The notes beneath the pieces are model-generated. The model saw nothing but the letters and a program-made list of their open reading frames with translations. It was not told the origin of the DNA and ran no database searches. A program made the translations under genes and the position numbers. This document shows, piece after piece, positions 16,124 through 24,612 of a DNA stretch of 64,000 bases; the first letter of the stretch is position 1; each line of letters starts with the position of its first letter. Origin of the DNA: Ephydatia muelleri (lineage: Eukaryota; Porifera; Demospongiae; Spongillida; Spongillidae); contig JABACO010000004.1 of assembly GCA_013339895.1 (NCBI GenBank), positions 11,801,804-11,865,803 of the forward strand, given 5' to 3'.

Positions 16124-18925
16124 TTATGTTGCGAGCGTGTTCAGGGCTCCATTAGTGACTATCACATCTGACATAATCACGGCTGCATATGAATCCGGAA
16201 TAGGTGTTATTGATGTGGTGGGAGTTGCAGGTTCAGTCCCTATAGTGCCAAGACTTGCCGGTATTTTGTTCACTAAACTGTATGGCTGATTCAGTGTCGT
16301 CTCTGTTGCTGGACATTGTAGACCAAAGAACTCCCTAGGCAGTTGATTGTAGACAATCATATCGTCTGGGCAAGGAACACTAGACTTACTCTGGTCCACA
16401 ACTGCATTCTGGCATATGACAGATTTAGCTGTGCTCAAAATGCCAGATATGTAATTAGATGCCACACATTTCTTGTTTCCTTGTGCATCAAACCAAGCGG
16501 CTTGAGCTTGCATAGTGTCACACGCTAGAGGCACAGCAGCTAGGTTGTGCATAGGAGGATTCGGGTTGTTGGTGTTGAGGTCATCAGGCGATATATACTG
16601 ACCTTTCTGGAACTGTTGAGGGTCGTATGTACCAGTGTTAGGGAATGCAAACATCATAGTGGCACCGATAGCCACATTCTTTTCTATCATTCCTGCCGGT
16701 TGTATAGGTAACGCATCGATCACAGCAGCACCTGTATCATCTGCCAAGTCATACCCTTCTTTCGCCACTGCGCTAGGATTTCTAAAGCGAGGCATGCAAC
16801 CTAAGAAGTTACATTGGGGCTCGGTAGTAGATCCCACATTACACCTATCCACACCTGGTCCAGAATTGTCCATCACAAGATCATCTTTCGCGTCAGAGTA
16901 ATCTTCGTGAGTGGGTGCATCCAGTAGTACTCCGTACCTCTTCACCCTTTTGTACACCCCTGAAGCAGAAGGTGTGTATGTAGCACCTTGAAATGAGTTC
17001 TGGTAATAATACGGAGCAGTGGGATCGGCGCCATACCTACGCCGACCTGTTTTGTCTACAAATATTGCTCCTAGTAGACCTCCTCCCAAAGAACCGACTA
17101 CCTTAGCAATTGACGAAATGACAGAGATGAAGTCTCTCGGCACATGCAACAGACTCACGGCACATCTCAGCTTTCCGTTGTTCCTGCATGCTGATCTCAT
17201 GATTTTACTCATTCTCTTGATTCTCTGGAAATCGTTTCTTATTTTTTTGTGATTCCTTTCATCCCACAATTCTTGCAATGGTTTCTGCGCGTCGTATGAC
17301 AGTGTGACTTTGCGTCTTCCTACCTTTGTAGAATAAGAAGGAGTGTAGCTTTCGCCGTATACTGGAGCCAGCTCGTCTTTATCTTTGTCTTCGTCGTCGT
17401 CCATTTCCACTATGAAAGGAGCGATGCTATCAGGCCTGTACTTCCGCCCATCGAAATGAGTGTTGTCATAGAAGTACCCTGGACTCCAGTATGTGAGCAT
17501 ATACTTCACAGGGATTCTGAACTTGGCACTACTTTCTAAATACTGCACACTGATCAAATCATTTGTGTCTACAGGAGGAGTAGTGGGATCAACGTTTTGA
17601 TTCTGGAACGAGTATTTCTCGTATATACTCAAAGACCCTGACGGCAAAAACACTCCTAAATCTGTGTCTTTGTCCTTTACGTAGACCATTTCTTCTGAAC
17701 TGGCGACTAGTGTGTCCGTGCTGTCTGTCTCGTTCGTTATCAACGGGACAGCATTACCTCCCATGTTACCTGTTTCGTAAAACTGTTTTTTTGTTACTTG
17801 GTACTGAGCATGCCACAACACATCATCTATGTTGTCGGGCTGAGCACCTGCTCTTATCTCAAAATCTCTGCGGCTGAATGGATCCTCTCCAAAAGGGGTG
17901 TCTTTGATGTTGTCTACGGTCACAAGGTCTATGCCAGTACCGCAAATTGCATCTATTGACTTTGTGACAGGTGGTTTTTCCATCACCCACACATCAAATT
18001 TTGCGCAGGTTTCGTTAGTAGACGCCACGCTAGGATGGGTTTGACATGCTTCGTGGTACCCAGTAGGCAAGCATTTGATCCTAGGTACTTGCACCAGTTC
18101 ACATTTGAGGGACAACACACGTGGTACACATATCTTGGTTTCATCTGTTTGCATTCTGGCCTCTTCAAATTCTATCTTACCACTGGTGATTATGTCTCCT
18201 GGCACTTCTATCTTATTGCTGTCGTCGTGCACAGCTGGCAAAACAGCACCATTCACCCTGCGTTTCACTCCTGTAGGTGCTAGCTGAAAAGCAGGCTCTG
18301 TTTCGTCTAGTCTCTCTCCTTCAAATTCAAACACAGCGGTGTGAACATTCACATCTTCTCTGATGTGTTTTTTGTCTTCGTCAGAAATATGCTCTTGAGT
18401 CGGAACAATTACGGTTGCGTCACTTAGCAGATGCGCCTTCAACACTTTATCATGCTCTGACTCCTGCTCATGTTCGTGGTCTTTCTCGTCCACTTCAAAT
18501 GCCATATTAGCCAACGCCTTTACATATTTTTTGTGGAGGGGGTTACTAGGATCCACGATTAGTAGATCCGTGTCTTCGCTATCCTCTACCTTTTTTGGCT
18601 CTGGCTTTTTACCTGCTTCTGCATTCTTATCATGTACTTGCTTTGACAAGTTTTTAAACTCTTTCATGAGTTTTTTGATCATGCTGTTTTCAGGTTTCTT
18701 GTCTCGTTCTGTAGTAGACGGCCCGGGCTGCGACGACGGTTCGGGCACCGTAGGCTTAGATTCAGCTGCTTCAGATTTCTCCTTTCTAATCTTACGTGCT
18801 TTCTCTAACATCTTTTTCTGCTGCTCCATTTGTGTTTCAGTGCGCTCTACCGTCTTTCCCGTTTTCGTTTTCCACACCCATTTCCCATCAACAAATTCAG
18901 CTTTACTGCGAAACTTTCCTGCCAT
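16124..18925 (-). CDS. 933-aa orphan viral protein (candidate structural protein)
   Basis: The ATG at 18925 (CACAATGG) is used; the frame is open three codons earlier only from a GTG. Residues 1-115 are lysine- and glutamate-rich and probably coiled or disordered, followed by an acidic stretch. The rest is a large, mostly polar region with scattered cysteines. Near residues 600-625 lies a glycine-rich hydrophobic segment (VVGSLGGGLLGAIFV) preceded by a highly basic region with many Lys and Arg, and followed by a tyrosine-rich part. It is the largest product and has its own TATA box, which suits a capsid or other virion protein, but I recognise no family. It has no parvovirus phospholipase or capsid hallmark that I can see. 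Confidence 0.78.
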   Translation of the reverse strand: MAGKFRSKAEFVDGKWVWKTKTGKTVERTETQMEQQKKMLEKARKIRKEKSEAAESKPTVPEPSSQPGPSTTERDKKPENSMIKKLMKEFKNLSKQVHDKNAEAGKKPEPKKVEDSEDTDLLIVDPSNPLHKKYVKALANMAFEVDEKDHEHEQESEHDKVLKAHLLSDATVIVPTQEHISDEDKKHIREDVNVHTAVFEFEGERLDETEPAFQLAPTGVKRRVNGAVLPAVHDDSNKIEVPGDIITSGKIEFEEARMQTDETKICVPRVLSLKCELVQVPRIKCLPTGYHEACQTHPSVASTNETCAKFDVWVMEKPPVTKSIDAICGTGIDLVTVDNIKDTPFGEDPFSRRDFEIRAGAQPDNIDDVLWHAQYQVTKKQFYETGNMGGNAVPLITNETDSTDTLVASSEEMVYVKDKDTDLGVFLPSGSLSIYEKYSFQNQNVDPTTPPVDTNDLISVQYLESSAKFRIPVKYMLTYWSPGYFYDNTHFDGRKYRPDSIAPFIVEMDDDEDKDKDELAPVYGESYTPSYSTKVGRRKVTLSYDAQKPLQELWDERNHKKIRNDFQRIKRMSKIMRSACRNNGKLRCAVSLLHVPRDFISVISSIAKVVGSLGGGLLGAIFVDKTGRRRYGADPTAPYYYQNSFQGATYTPSASGVYKRVKRYGVLLDAPTHEDYSDAKDDLVMDNSGPGVDRCNVGSTTEPQCNFLGCMPRFRNPSAVAKEGYDLADDTGAAVIDALPIQPAGMIEKNVAIGATMMFAFPNTGTYDPQQFQKGQYISPDDLNTNNPNPPMHNLAAVPLACDTMQAQAAWFDAQGNKKCVASNYISGILSTAKSVICQNAVVDQSKSSVPCPDDMIVYNQLPREFFGLQCPATETTLNQPYSLVNKIPASLGTIGTEPATPTTSITPIPDSYAAVIMSDVIVTNGALNTLAT

Positions 18926-18966
18926 TGTGAACACTTACAAATATGAAATACACTCAATACACAGAG

Positions 18967-18975
18967 TTTATATAC
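18967..18975 (-). promoter_or_regulatory. TATA box of the 933-aa gene
   Basis: The minus strand reads GTATATAAA about 42-50 bp ahead of the ATG at 18925. Spacing fits a TATA promoter with a very short leader. Confidence 0.6.
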
Positions 18976-19059
18976 CTAATCTAGCCACGTTGCGGTCGCT
19001 TTTCCCCACTGTTGCGTTATTAGAGTACTCACTCCAGCATGCAGACACTGAATCAGTCG

Positions 19060-19806
19060 TTAGGGATCACGTGCTGCCATTTCCACATCAGTCTTATGAG
19101 CTGCTGCTATCTTGGCCACGATCTCATTATCTCCTTTGTTGTATGCTCGTACTATCATATTTCGGATAGCCATGTCTCCTATGACATTCACTGCTTCTTT
19201 GTACACATCAGGGCAAGTAGGATCAACAGCGGCACCAATAACAAGGTTACGATACACATCGCCATTGTACGGCACATTTTTTCCTGGCTCGTCGTTAGGC
19301 CCAAGTAGTGCTGCCAGGGTTTTGCAAATGTTGGCCCCCGACATCTGAGTTCCCCAGAACTTTCCCTCGATTCTCGTCTGCGACCCTCTGTCTCCCGGGT
19401 GCCATTTACATTTAATGACGTACTCAGCCAATTGGTCAAGGTGACGCTCAAGGTGACCGCCGTATTCAACAATTCTACATCTGTCAGCATCAAATAGAGG
19501 TTTCGTGCTAATTGTTGTTTGTCTCTTAACTGGAGCTCTAGATGCATTGTCAGCGACACTATTGGGTCTTCTTGTTGACAGCTTCTGTTTAATCTTAGCA
19601 CTGACATCAATTCCGTCACTGTCACGTACACGTTTTTGCTGTGTAGATGCCTGTGGTCTAGTCCTAGTTTCTTCATCCACAACAACTGGATCTGCAATGA
19701 CCGGTACAGATGGAGCTTGCTCAGTATGGCTGTCAGATGGAGTATCAGGTTGCAGATCAAAGTCGTCCGAGTCTGTGTGATATTCGGATTCTCCATTATG
19801 AGACAT
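19060..19806 (-). CDS. 248-aa viral protein at the right end, function unknown
   Basis: The ATG at 19806 (ACCATGT) is the first after the right-end TATA box and lies 7 bp inside the inverted repeat boundary. Residues 1-50 are acidic and serine/threonine-rich. A basic region with QQKRVRDSD and KIKQKLSTRRP follows and looks like a nuclear signal. The C-terminal 120 residues look globular and helical. Its position mirrors the left 548-aa gene, under the same promoter sequence, so the two may be co-expressed regulatory proteins. No homologue is recognised. Confidence 0.72.
   Translation of the reverse strand: MSHNGESEYHTDSDDFDLQPDTPSDSHTEQAPSVPVIADPVVVDEETRTRPQASTQQKRVRDSDGIDVSAKIKQKLSTRRPNSVADNASRAPVKRQTTISTKPLFDADRCRIVEYGGHLERHLDQLAEYVIKCKWHPGDRGSQTRIEGKFWGTQMSGANICKTLAALLGPNDEPGKNVPYNGDVYRNLVIGAAVDPTCPDVYKEAVNVIGDMAIRNMIVRAYNKGDNEIVAKIAAAHKTDVEMAARDP
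19188..19796 (-). CDS. Overlapping 202-codon frame in the right unit
   Basis: A second ATG ten nt after the first, with a better context (ATAATGG), opens a 202-codon frame that overlaps the 248-aa gene almost completely. The product would be leucine-rich with a basic middle and a hydrophobic end (CIVTLLLVPLLILLALM). A 600-nt frame in an alternative phase is longer than expected by chance, and the same two-frame start occurs in the left and Rep units. Confidence 0.45.
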   Translation of the reverse strand: MENPNITQTRTTLICNLILHLTAILSKLHLYRSLQIQLLWMKKLGLDHRHLHSKNVYVTVTELMSVLRLNRSCQQEDPIVSLTMHLELQLRDKQQLARNLYLMLTDVELLNTAVTLSVTLTNWLSTSLNVNGTRETEGRRRESRESSGELRCRGPTFAKPWQHYLGLTTSQEKMCRTMAMCIVTLLLVPLLILLALMCTKKQ

Positions 19807-19812
19807 GGTCGC

Positions 19813-20259
19813 TAGAACTGACTTGAGTGATGTATCGCATCGTACGCGTCTTTATATACTGACTTATTACACCCACCTGCACAAGGGCAAACACCGTCGG
19901 TCTAATTGTCGGTCTAGTTCCGCCCACTAATACATACAATTACCAGAAAACACATTAACCGCATGCGTAAACAATGACATAATACTACATGAATTAGACC
20001 GAATTCTAGACCGACCCATATTCACCCTACAACTTTATCATTAGACCGAAATATAATCGGTCTAATTCTCGGTCTAATTACATCTGTGCTAAAAATAGAT
20101 ATATTTCGCGCGTTCCAATCATAGATGTCCGGTGTACTGATATTTTATAGGCTAAATTTAGTACTTTACAATGACCTAATTTGGCCAATGCTCGAGCATT
20201 GGCCAAATTAGGTCATTGTAAAGTACTAAATTTAGCCTATAAAATATCAGTACACCGGA
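19813..20259 (-). repeat. Right inverted terminal repeat with terminal hairpin
   Basis: This is the inverted copy of 9887-10333. The palindrome is at 20128-20259, centred on CTCGAG at 20191-20196, and is identical to the left one. The three differences between repeats are in the inner part (one near the palindrome, one in CTTGNGCAGG, one near the promoter). Confidence 0.92.
19851..19858 (-). promoter_or_regulatory. TATA box of the right terminal promoter
   Basis: TATATAAA on the minus strand, 45 bp ahead of the ATG at 19806, inside the inverted repeat and identical to the left promoter. Confidence 0.75.
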
Positions 20260-20415
20260 CCAGTTTCACTATAAGTGAATCTCATGTTGCTATCCATCTC
20301 TCTTCTATACACAACTCCTGTGCTGGACAACAATCGTCTGCACGATCCTTAGCATTTGCCATTATCCCTCTTCTTAACACAACTCAGTTATTTACTATCT
20401 CACCCTTGGCTTCTT

Positions 20416-21516
20416 TTATAAGAAGCTCCTCCTCCCGCAGCAGCCGGGATGGGAGGTGGGGGTCCAGCAAGGAGGGGATGTCGGTGGATCCATAAATTCT
20501 TCCAGGCTCTGTAATTCTAAGTCGTTCTCTAGGAATAAATTCATCTTCTTGATCTCTTCCTGTTCCAATTCCTCCTCCGCCTTCCATTTGACAGCTTGCT
20601 TCTTTGCGTCCATGATCATCTGATCCCTTTCCATGGTCAGGTTCTGATACTTCACATACTGCCATTTCGGGAGATCTCCCCTTTTCTTGGGAACAAACAC
20701 TTTCTTCATCTCCTCGATGTCTTTTAGCAGATTCGTTCTGGTGTAGCTGAGATGGGCCAAGCTCTCTACTTGAATTTCTTTTCCTGCTAAGGGATAGACA
20801 TCTTCGTCAAGAATCAAGCGCTGCAATTTCTTGATTCGTTGGAGCCTGAGAACTTCCAAGGCTTTCAGTTGTATGGTGTATGTCTGAGCCAAAGAGTACT
20901 GAGTCGACTGTACTGCATACTGATGTGCATTCTGAAAACTCGACTTGGAGTCTTTCAGTAGCTCCGTCAAGGTCGACTCCTGATGCATGGCATATGTCTC
21001 CAATGCCAGAGCTGAGTTGGGACGGCCCTGGGGACCGAAGCCAGGCATGAAGTCTATCATTAAGTCCACTTGACTCAATAGCCTGTCCAAGTATGTCTCC
21101 ATTTTTTGTTGTGCTACTGGTGTTTTTACGACGGGGAGCTTCCAGAAAGGATCTGATGTCATAGCAGTCTCTACTTGTGCTCGTACTGCCTCCTGGGTTG
21201 CCCCCTCCATTACTTGTGTAAGTCGAATCACATCCTTCTTTGCAGACGTATTCCTCAATCTGTTCAAAAAACCAGTCGTCTCTTCCTTGCCAGTATCCCT
21301 TGAATCTTTGAGCCAAATATCCCCAGCCGCAGGGAGTTCTGAGCTCCACTGCAATATGTCGGTGTCGGTTGCCTGTAGTGCTAATTTCAGGCGATCCAAT
21401 GGTATAACGCAGCACTGCCCCTCCTTCAGCCCAGTTAATAAACGTGGTGATATCGGCATCTGCGCTGATGGTCCAGGTGTAATTGGTATGAGGGACGAAC
21501 CTTGTCGGCTAGACAT
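20416..21516 (-). CDS. Uncharacterised 366-aa helical protein
   Basis: The frame starts at an ATG at 21516 and is open for 366 codons. After a proline/serine-rich N-terminus it is mostly helical and rich in Gln, Leu, Lys and Glu, with probable coiled-coil stretches (KWKAEEELEQEEIKKMNLFL near residue 320). It ends with a short proline- and cysteine-rich tail. I recognise no domain. It lies 157 bp outside the viral element, reading toward it. It could be a single-exon host gene or part of another mobile element; an overlapping frame continues upstream to 21791. Confidence 0.5.
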   Translation of the reverse strand: MSSRQGSSLIPITPGPSAQMPISPRLLTGLKEGQCCVIPLDRLKLALQATDTDILQWSSELPAAGDIWLKDSRDTGKEETTGFLNRLRNTSAKKDVIRLTQVMEGATQEAVRAQVETAMTSDPFWKLPVVKTPVAQQKMETYLDRLLSQVDLMIDFMPGFGPQGRPNSALALETYAMHQESTLTELLKDSKSSFQNAHQYAVQSTQYSLAQTYTIQLKALEVLRLQRIKKLQRLILDEDVYPLAGKEIQVESLAHLSYTRTNLLKDIEEMKKVFVPKKRGDLPKWQYVKYQNLTMERDQMIMDAKKQAVKWKAEEELEQEEIKKMNLFLENDLELQSLEEFMDPPTSPPCWTPTSHPGCCGRRSFL

Positions 21517-22211
21517 GATGCACTTTCCATAGTTCTCAAACTAACGGGTGCCCACCTCTCTCTTCTTTTATCAGCCCCCACCTCCCACTTGGGCTGGACA
21601 GTGGAGGTGGGGGTCCATAGCCACGACGTTGTCAGAGGGTCGAGGTGTAGTGTCCATCTTGTGGGTGTGGTTGTTCTTTGTGCTTTGGTGGAGTTACAGA
21701 GGTCCACGCTCATTGAAATTTGACTAGGTACCGAAGTACCAAGTGCAGAGGGGAGGGAGGAGGTGTGGTAGACATAGTCTGATTGTACCAAAGGTTTAAT
21801 CCATATGCATTTCAGCTTTTTAGGCCTTTGTCAATGGACAGTACAATGACACACAAATTTGAGTAATAGAATATATAGTGAGAGAGGGAGAGAAGTGGTT
21901 GTGGGTTTGGAGAGGGATAATTAGAGTGAGACAGATAAATAGAACACAAATGAGAGGGAGAAATATTAGAGTTCATGATAGAATCTGTAGAAGTAGACAG
22001 CAGAGGTAGACGATGATGTGGAGTAGAGTTGTGTGTGGTAGACTCGTCGGTGTAGCTGGTGTGGGTAGAAGTCCTCTGTTGGTGATCTTGGCTTTAGCTT
22101 TAGGTTTAGGTTTTGGTGTGGTAGTTGATGGTGGTGTTGTTAGATCGGGTTAGGGTTAGGGTTCTGTACACATAGAACCTACGCAGAATCTGAAATCTGC
22201 TACGAACACGT
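21517..22211. other. Purine-rich spacer
   Basis: Contains a minus-strand frame at 21435-21791 without recognised domain, a GAGAG-rich stretch at about 21870-21970 and GT-rich sequence to 22140. No gene is recognised. Confidence 0.4.
22147..22163 (+). repeat. Short interstitial telomere-like repeat
   Basis: The sequence GGGTTAGGGTTAGGGTT is the animal telomere hexamer almost three times over, next to the end of the Helitron remnant. Confidence 0.7.
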
Positions 22212-22688
22212 TCAATTTTGAATGGCACTTTTGGAGTGATCAAATGTGACCTGAATGCACTCTTTGGAAATTGTAGTTACAGAGCCAAGTGCACCATTCA
22301 CTAGCCCTTGACTAGTGTCTATATTGCGTCGTAGCATGACTCTAGCCCCTACAGCTAGATTTAATTCTGCCTCTAATCCAGCAGTCATGTTACAATCTTT
22401 GTTTAGCCTTTCTAGTTCAGATGATGCCTTCTTATTCCATTTTACTGTCCCTGCTGTTTCATCAAATTCATCGATGCAGGGTAACCGTGCAACTTCTGAA
22501 CCCACTTTTGACAGCATGTCTGTGTTGAACTGGTCACATGACTTTCTTGTTGCAAACAGGCAAACAGGAGATAATCCCTGACCTAAAAGTTCTTGGAACT
22601 TTTCAATAGCTGTGCATGTAATAACAGCTTTGCGCAACTGAGCAACACTTTTGTCTGAAACACAATTTACCCGAACCTCATTTAACAA
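22212..22688 (-). pseudogene. Helitron helicase C-terminal part
   Basis: The frame contains VGARVMLRRNIDTSQGLVNG, the conserved C-terminal part of PIF1-type helicases of Helitrons. It is separated from the rest of the helicase by a short gap and frame change at 22689-22737 and is cut off at its end. Confidence 0.75.
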
Positions 22689-22737
22689 CTCCCCAAATTC
22701 TGGGTCACGTTTTTGTCGCTCATTAATGGTCAGCTCA

Positions 22738-23670
22738 TCATATACGACAGTTTCCCGCCATGTTCACTGATGCCATGCAACCTAGCCTTGCGGCAATCAC
22801 TTTGTTGGAAACATTCTGAAACACCATTGAACCATTAACCAGAGGAAGTTGAAGTATGTCCCCAACAAACAGAATGTTCATGGCCCCAAACCATTGATCA
22901 CCACCAAACAATTCTTGTAGTCTGAGGTGTATGTAAGCTAAAGAGAGGCTGCTAAGCATGCTGACCTCATCAATAATGATCAGCTTAAGGTGTTTGAAAC
23001 CATTTCTCATGACTTTCAACGATTCTTTAGGAAGAGCCCAATAGGTCAATGTTTTAGAATCATGCTCTATTGGTAATTGGAATAGTCTATGAACAGTAAC
23101 ACCATCTATATTAAATGCAGCCAACCCAGTTGGGGCAGCTAGTGCACACCTTACAGACTCAGGCTTATCTTTCCATAAATCATTTACCATGGCTCTGATG
23201 GTGTGAATAAGGAAGGACTTTCCTGTTCCACCAACCCCGCTCATAAACATGCACAACGGGCTAATCTTAGTACAGGAACATTGACCATTTTCATGGCATT
23301 TTTGGTGTGAAAGATGGTCAATAACATTGTTGAAGACTCGCAATTGATCTGCATTGAGCTTTGCAACACGATCTTCAACTGTCTCTGTCCCTGATTTACC
23401 CTCGTTCAGGTGGAACACGTCCTCCATTGCGGCCTTAGCTTCACCCTGGAAGAACGCATCTTCCTCTGCAAGAGGTGTTGGTGCTTCTTGCTCCTGTCTG
23501 GCTTCATTACATTTTTTTACAGCTGTCTGGGCTTTTAGAAGTGCCTGTAATTGTTCGTGGTGTTTAGACAGATCAGCATTTTCAACAATGAAGCGATTAA
23601 AAGCAACCTCAGCTGTTTCATTCTCTGCAGTTAGATTACTCTCATCTCGAAATGGGATGAACAGCAGCAT
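22738..23670 (-). pseudogene. Helitron PIF1-type helicase
   Basis: The 310-codon frame starts in the segment LLFIPFRDESNL that follows the Rep domain in Helitrons. It carries the helicase motifs SGVGGTGKSFL (Walker A), LAAPTGLAAFNI, LIIIDEVSML (motif II) and ILFVGDILQLPLV (motif III). The protein would unwind DNA during rolling-circle transposition. The frame is intact up to a break near 22740 but is not linked to a nuclease domain, so it cannot act as a complete transposase. Confidence 0.8.
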
Positions 23671-24511
23671 GAGAGAATAGTAGTAGTCTTCTCTCTGGTT
23701 TTCAATCGAGGGGTCAAACAGTTTGTGATTTGGCAGAATAGGTTTGCCTCAATACTTTCATCAGATTTCGATACCCCAGCAAGGAATTCATGCACAGGCA
23801 TCTTCCCTTTACCCGTACTCTTTAGAACATTGTAAATGCCTGCAGAAGTTTGCCTCATTTCCTGCTGCCACAATAAGAAGAATACGTATTGTGGATCTTT
23901 TCGAAACCTAGGATCTTTGTTCAGTAGTCTGGACTCTGATGCTGACACATGCTTATCTCGAGGATGGAATTCTCCAAACTGTCCAGAGGGGAAAAGTGTT
24001 GGAAAACACATAACATCGAGATGTGTCTGTCTGCTTTGGATTGGATCATCTTTGACATTCAGCATCTTGTACTGCTCAACATCCATCAATGCCGACCGTT
24101 GTTGATCCAGCGATTATATCGTATAAGACTGTAATGCAGCAATGTCATCGACAGAGGCCTTTTCTAACATTTTGCTAGATGCCTGTCAACTACCTCAACC
24201 ACTTTTTTTGCTGCATCATCTAACGATTGATCGTCAATATTTGTATACACCCAATTTATTTATTTCAGTTTATGTATGGCAAATTTTAAGGCATTTGTGT
24301 CTACCAATGTCTGCCATACAACCTTATTTTTAGTTGGAACACCATTCAAGATTATAAACAGTTCTGGGTCAGGCAAAGCAAACTTGTCATGGATCTCAGA
24401 TAAGGTTTCCAATGTTTTGTTTAGGGGTAAAGGCAGAAAAAACATGGTACCTTTACAGGCTTGGAGGGCATTATAAGCTGGCACATTGCCAGAATATGTA
24501 CCCAACCGCAC
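23631..24511 (-). pseudogene. Helitron N-terminal region without Rep nuclease
   Basis: Positions 24260-24511 encode a conserved block (YNALQACKGTMFFLPLPLNK, then LFIILNGVPTKNKVVWQTLV) found ahead of the Helitron-like N domain. Positions 23631-24089 encode that domain: DVMCFPTLFPSGQFGEFHPRD, then RFRKDPQYVFFLLWQQEM. It then runs, after a frame change near 23700, directly into the pre-helicase segment. The expected HUH nuclease of roughly 200 residues is missing, which is the main reason to call this element defective. Confidence 0.7.
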
Positions 24512-24612
24512 GATTGTCTGAAAAGCTTTTGCTTGCTAAATTAACTGCTTACTCAAAACATCAAGTGATTTCAGCTCATCTGGTACAGGTTCAGTGAAAA
24601 GTCCATTCAGAA

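Larger units (their letters stand above)
9887..20259. mobile_element. Complete parvovirus-like endogenous viral element, 10.4 kb
   Basis: The element is bounded by 447-bp inverted terminal repeats that differ at only three positions, each ending in a 132-bp perfect palindrome. It encodes a HUH/SF3 Rep protein like parvovirus NS1, plus at least five other large ORFs. Genes run inward from both ends and converge at about 14332-14345, an ambisense plan as in some densoviruses. There is no DNA polymerase, integrase or transposase, which argues against bidnaviruses and Polinton-type elements. No target-site duplication is seen. Most reading frames are open and the repeats are almost identical, so integration looks recent, or the virus is still active. 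Parvoviruses are about 4-6 kb, so 10.4 kb is exceptional. The assignment rests on Rep motifs and hairpin ends. Confidence 0.88.

Noticed and set aside
9887..20259. Polinton, adintovirus or bidnavirus
   Set aside because: No protein-primed DNA polymerase, integrase or packaging ATPase is visible, and the hairpin ends with HUH/SF3 Rep fit a parvovirus-type plan.
20437..21620. G-rich CACCTCCCA-type stretches as inverted repeats of a transposon around the 366-aa gene
   Set aside because: The similarity is short and low-complexity, and no target duplication was found.
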